Positions 61,296-64,000 of a stretch of DNA of 64,000 nucleotides are shown here, piece after piece. Within the stretch, counting starts at the first letter, position 1. Each line of letters starts with the position of its first letter. The stretch comes from G963662905 sp965230045 (GTDB lineage Bacteria; Bacteroidota; Bacteroidia; Bacteroidales; WRLA01). Under the pieces are notes generated by a model that saw only the letters and a program-made list of their open reading frames with translations, ran no database searches and was not told where the DNA came from. The DNA is taken from the NCBI GenBank assembly GCA_965230045.1, contig OZ245940.1, forward strand, positions 4,030,001-4,094,000, in the 5' to 3' direction. Made by a program: the position numbers and the translations under genes.

Positions 61296-62408
61296 TTATT
61301 TATCAGATGAGAAGATCTCTTCTAGTTTTTCATGTAATTCCTCGCCGCGCAGATTATGGGCAATAATTTTTCCGTCTTTATCGAGCAAAACGCTGTGCGG
61401 GATCGACATTACACCATACATTCTTGATGCGGCATTTTTCCAGCCCTTCAAATCCGAAACATGATGCCAGCCAAGATTATCGGCTTCTATGGCAGCGAGC
61501 CACTTATCGCGATCATTATCAAGGCTTACGCCGAGGATATCAAAACCTTTATCATGATATTTCTGATATGCAGCCACCACATTGGGGTTTTCGGCACGGC
61601 AAGGGGAGCACCATGAAGCCCAGAAATCGACAAGGAGTACATTTCCCTGTAAATCGGAAAGTGTGATTTCTCCGCCTTCGTTATCGGCCATTGTAAAATC
61701 AGGTGCTTGTTTGCCTACTGCCACAGTTTCCAGTTTTGCACTGCGGTCGCGCAATACTTCTACATAGGGATGTGCGCTGATTTCCTCCGAGAAAGCATCA
61801 ATATAAGCCTGAAGTTCGTCACGATCAAGATTATAAATTAATTTGGAACGCACCAGATAAGGGCTGACAACAGAAGCTGGATTTTCGTCAATAAATGTTT
61901 CGACCAAAACCGACTGGATACTATCGGCCTCAGAATAAACGACATCGATCTCTTTGAGTTTTACGGTATCATTATCCTTTGTAGCAGTCCTCCACTGTTT
62001 GATCAGCTCACTTTTCTGCTCTTCATAGGGGCGCACCAGCTCCAGATAGCTTTGATAAACATCCTGAGCAGATGAGCCGTTTATATTAATATTTTCAATA
62101 TCCTCAATTGTTCCGGCCAATTCAATAGGCGCATTTTCGACAAAAAACTGAGCACGTCCCTGCTGGCCTAAAAACAGATAAAGGAATTTTGGAGCATCAA
62201 GCGTCCCTTCCATAACAAAATGGCCGTCAACAGATTCTGCTGAATCAATTGTGATCATTTCTCCTTCGGTATATTCCTGAAGAAACACTTTGGTATCGCT
62301 AAGGCCATCTATTTGAGCGTTGATAGTAAATCCCTTATCATTGACGGGTGCATTACAGGCAGTGATTAATAGTGCAAGAACAGCTAAAAAGGAGCATAAT
62401 TTTTTCAT
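61296..62408 (-). CDS. TlpA-like thiol-disulfide lipoprotein with DUF4369 domain
   Basis: 370 residues. The signal peptide ends in a lipobox (LLITAC, Cys at about 18). Residues 25-120 form the DUF4369 domain (FTINAQIDGLSDTKVFLQEY). The C-terminal 140 residues are a thioredoxin fold (APDFTMADNEGGEITLSDLQG, then VDFWASWCSPCRAENP with the redox WCSPC). It is anchored in the envelope and reduces or oxidises periplasmic thiols, for example during cytochrome or surface protein maturation. Transcribed on its own behind a repeat element. Confidence 0.92.
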   Translation of the reverse strand: MKKLCSFLAVLALLITACNAPVNDKGFTINAQIDGLSDTKVFLQEYTEGEMITIDSAESVDGHFVMEGTLDAPKFLYLFLGQQGRAQFFVENAPIELAGTIEDIENININGSSAQDVYQSYLELVRPYEEQKSELIKQWRTATKDNDTVKLKEIDVVYSEADSIQSVLVETFIDENPASVVSPYLVRSKLIYNLDRDELQAYIDAFSEEISAHPYVEVLRDRSAKLETVAVGKQAPDFTMADNEGGEITLSDLQGNVLLVDFWASWCSPCRAENPNVVAAYQKYHDKGFDILGVSLDNDRDKWLAAIEADNLGWHHVSDLKGWKNAASRMYGVMSIPHSVLLDKDGKIIAHNLRGEELHEKLEEIFSSDK

Positions 62409-62500
62409 AAAAATTTATTTTGTTGAATATTGAAAACAAAAGTCGGAAAAAAAGCAACGCAGATAACAGGAAGCTGAAATCTTCCTCTGAACGAATAAAA

Positions 62501-63190
62501 TCAAGGTTTTTGCTTATCTTTTCCGGGACGGATATCATACTTAATAATAATGCCGGCATCTTCTTTTTGCTCTTCCTCTGCTTCAGGTCCTTCAAGTTCC
62601 CAGCTGTAAACCTCGCGTTTTGGGGCTGACGATCGATATACAAAAGCCAAAACCACGCCGAGCAACAAACCTGCGGCATGAGCTTCCCAGCTGATGTTTT
62701 GTTTTGGGAAAAAATCGGGAAAAACGCCCCAGACCATACTTCCATAAATAAAAATAACGGCAAGGCTTATGGAATACAGGCGCGGATTTTTACTGATAAT
62801 CCCCATAGTAAACAGGAATGAAGCCAAACCGTAAGCCAGGCCACTTGCTCCGATATGCCAGCTTGGACGTCCCAGCAACCAAACAAAAATGCCACTGCCA
62901 ATCCACAAAATGAAAAGCACACGGAAGGAAACCGGACGGTACCAATAAAAAAGAATGGCTCCTAAAATCAGCAGCGGAACGGAATTGGAAAAAGCATGTG
63001 AAAAGTCGCTGTGCACCAATGGAGCGGTAATTATCCCGTGCAACCCTTTCCAATGGAGCGGATAAACGCCCAGAAAATGAAAACTATAGCCCATAACTTC
63101 TTCGGTGATAAAAACCAACCAAATGAGTACAAGGACAAACAAAGGAATAATAAAGCTCTGTAGTATTTTTCGCAAATCGGGATCTTTCAT
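62501..63190 (-). CDS. Rhomboid family intramembrane serine protease
   Basis: 229 residues with six predicted helices. The catalytic Ser is in HIGASGLAYGL (about residue 135) and the His in EAHAAGLLLG (about 188); the N-terminal HSDFSHAFSN block has the usual polar residues. It cuts substrates within the membrane. The last 30 residues are charged and cytoplasmic. No substrate can be named. The neighbour is an MFS transporter on the same strand, 56 bases upstream. Confidence 0.9.
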   Translation of the reverse strand: MKDPDLRKILQSFIIPLFVLVLIWLVFITEEVMGYSFHFLGVYPLHWKGLHGIITAPLVHSDFSHAFSNSVPLLILGAILFYWYRPVSFRVLFILWIGSGIFVWLLGRPSWHIGASGLAYGLASFLFTMGIISKNPRLYSISLAVIFIYGSMVWGVFPDFFPKQNISWEAHAAGLLLGVVLAFVYRSSAPKREVYSWELEGPEAEEEQKEDAGIIIKYDIRPGKDKQKP

Positions 63191-63246
63191 ACCTGCCGGG
63201 CATCAATATCCGTGCTGAAAAATTTCTCTGACAAAACTACCGGTTT

Positions 63247-64000
63247 TTAATTGCTTTTACTCAGCACAAGCCGGTCGTAAATGAGCAAAATAAGAGCTGT
63301 TGCAATACCGATACCCGTAAAAATATACCAAATATTTTGCGGATGATACGTTTGCCAAAGGTAATTTGTAAGCTCGGCCTGATTCATTTGCAGCTTTTGT
63401 GCAGCCATTTGAAACAAATCGTTTTGAGTAAACTGATCGCTTATTTCGGGAAACTTGAGAGCGCGCTGCTGTAGGTCGCGTTGCAGAAGTGTCAATTTGT
63501 CCGACATATTACCATAAACACTACCGGAGAGGATGCCGGCAAAAAAGTTACCGCCTGCCATGGGCAGAAACGAGCATCCCATATAAAGGGCAACTTTATC
63601 TTTGGGGGCTATTTTACCAATATATTCTGTGATTTTGGGACTGGAAGCCATTTCCCCCAAACCAAAAACAAGAACAGTAACGATAAGGTAAAACGGATTG
63701 TTGGTAGCAAAGGTCAGCCCGATGCCGATGGCCGAGACAAAAATCCCGCCCACCATAGCATTTAATGGTTTGAAGCGCATCACAAATGCAGAAACGGCGA
63801 TCTGAAAAATGACAATATACATTGCATCAATATTGCTGAGCATTTCAGGGTTGATCGTTCCGTGTTCATTTCCTATTGCCTGCGCCAGTGCAGGAGAAAT
63901 ATTATAGAGAAAATCATACATCACGCTCGTATCCATCCATTGGCCAATAAATACTGGGAGCGTATAGAACAACTGGTTATACATGGCCCAAAACCCGATG
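63247..64000 (-). CDS. MFS transporter, POT/peptide-type (5' part outside the window)
   Basis: The reading frame stays open to the window edge (codons before ATG at 63984 read IGFWA), so the visible 251 codons are the C-terminal part. Six helices, GLGEMASSPKITEYIGKIAPKDKVALYMG (POT-like signature block, seen here as EMASSPKITEYIGKIAP) and AGGNFFAGILSGSVY match the second half of proton-dependent oligopeptide or related transporters. Substrate unknown. Confidence 0.75.
   Translation of the reverse strand, partial: IGFWAMYNQLFYTLPVFIGQWMDTSVMYDFLYNISPALAQAIGNEHGTINPEMLSNIDAMYIVIFQIAVSAFVMRFKPLNAMVGGIFVSAIGIGLTFATNNPFYLIVTVLVFGLGEMASSPKITEYIGKIAPKDKVALYMGCSFLPMAGGNFFAGILSGSVYGNMSDKLTLLQRDLQQRALKFPEISDQFTQNDLFQMAAQKLQMNQAELTNYLWQTYHPQNIWYIFTGIGIATALILLIYDRLVLSKSN

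Overview
The window looks like chromosomal DNA of a member of the Bacteroidota, probably a free-living, facultatively anaerobic one. Pointers are the many TAnnTTTG -7 promoter boxes a short distance before start codons, few Shine-Dalgarno sites, a TonB receptor with a carboxypeptidase-regulatory-like N-terminal domain, families typical of the phylum (DUF3667, DUF4492 beside cydAB, DUF1987, DUF4369/TlpA, OmpA-like small barrels) and A+T-rich intergenic regions. No rRNA, tRNA, CRISPR array, prophage or complete insertion sequence was seen.

Layout. 1-3.8 kb: two hybrid histidine kinases (-). 4.2-6.1 kb: a flavodoxin and an Rpn-family PD-(D/E)XK nuclease whose 3' end has been duplicated in tandem into small coupled ORFs. 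6.2-8.7 kb: a TonB receptor under a TPP riboswitch (-). 9.3-15.6 kb (+): a cold-shock protein, an electron-carrier / H-cluster-like sensor / SpoIIE phosphatase trio, and a NarL-type two-component pair. 15.7-17.8 kb (+): a porin-like protein and an ammonium transporter. 17.8-30.5 kb: mostly singletons (YitT, SiaC-like, GNAT, metallo-beta-lactamase fold, DUF3667, aspartyl protease), an unrecognised two-gene zinc-ribbon / CorA-like unit, a DUF4177-like small gene and a C45-type hydrolase. 30.9-33.9 kb (+): glmM, a degenerate PLP-fold protein and a broken ATPase remnant. 33.9-38.6 kb (-): two paralogous FG-GAP / LytS-type kinases. 39-42.9 kb: an SDR protein, an AAA ATPase with a paired operator, and a HAD phosphatase. 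42.9-50.2 kb (-): an outer-membrane barrel and nucleotide-sugar enzymes (pgm, rfbD, UDP-glucuronate decarboxylase, ugd). 50.4-57 kb (+): acyl-CoA synthetase, aconitase, a small barrel and a lipoprotein. 57.2-60.4 kb (-): a cytochrome bd operon with a 38-residue CydX-like gene. 61.3-64 kb (-): TlpA-like protein, rhomboid protease and the 3' part of an MFS transporter.

How it fits together. The central theme is sensing linked to redox and nitrogen state: bd oxidase, an H-cluster-like PAS sensor with its phosphatase, a NarL-type pair and ammonium uptake. The ugd/uxs/pgm/rfbD block makes sugar nucleotides for cell-surface glycans. Between genes there are at least three families of non-coding palindromic repeats. 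Two of them have apparent target-site duplications, so they look like miniature transposable elements. The most novel-looking item is the rpn locus: separate, translationally coupled copies of the nuclease's C-terminal domain, which could act as dedicated inhibitors. All functional calls rest on reading motifs by eye; no database search was possible.
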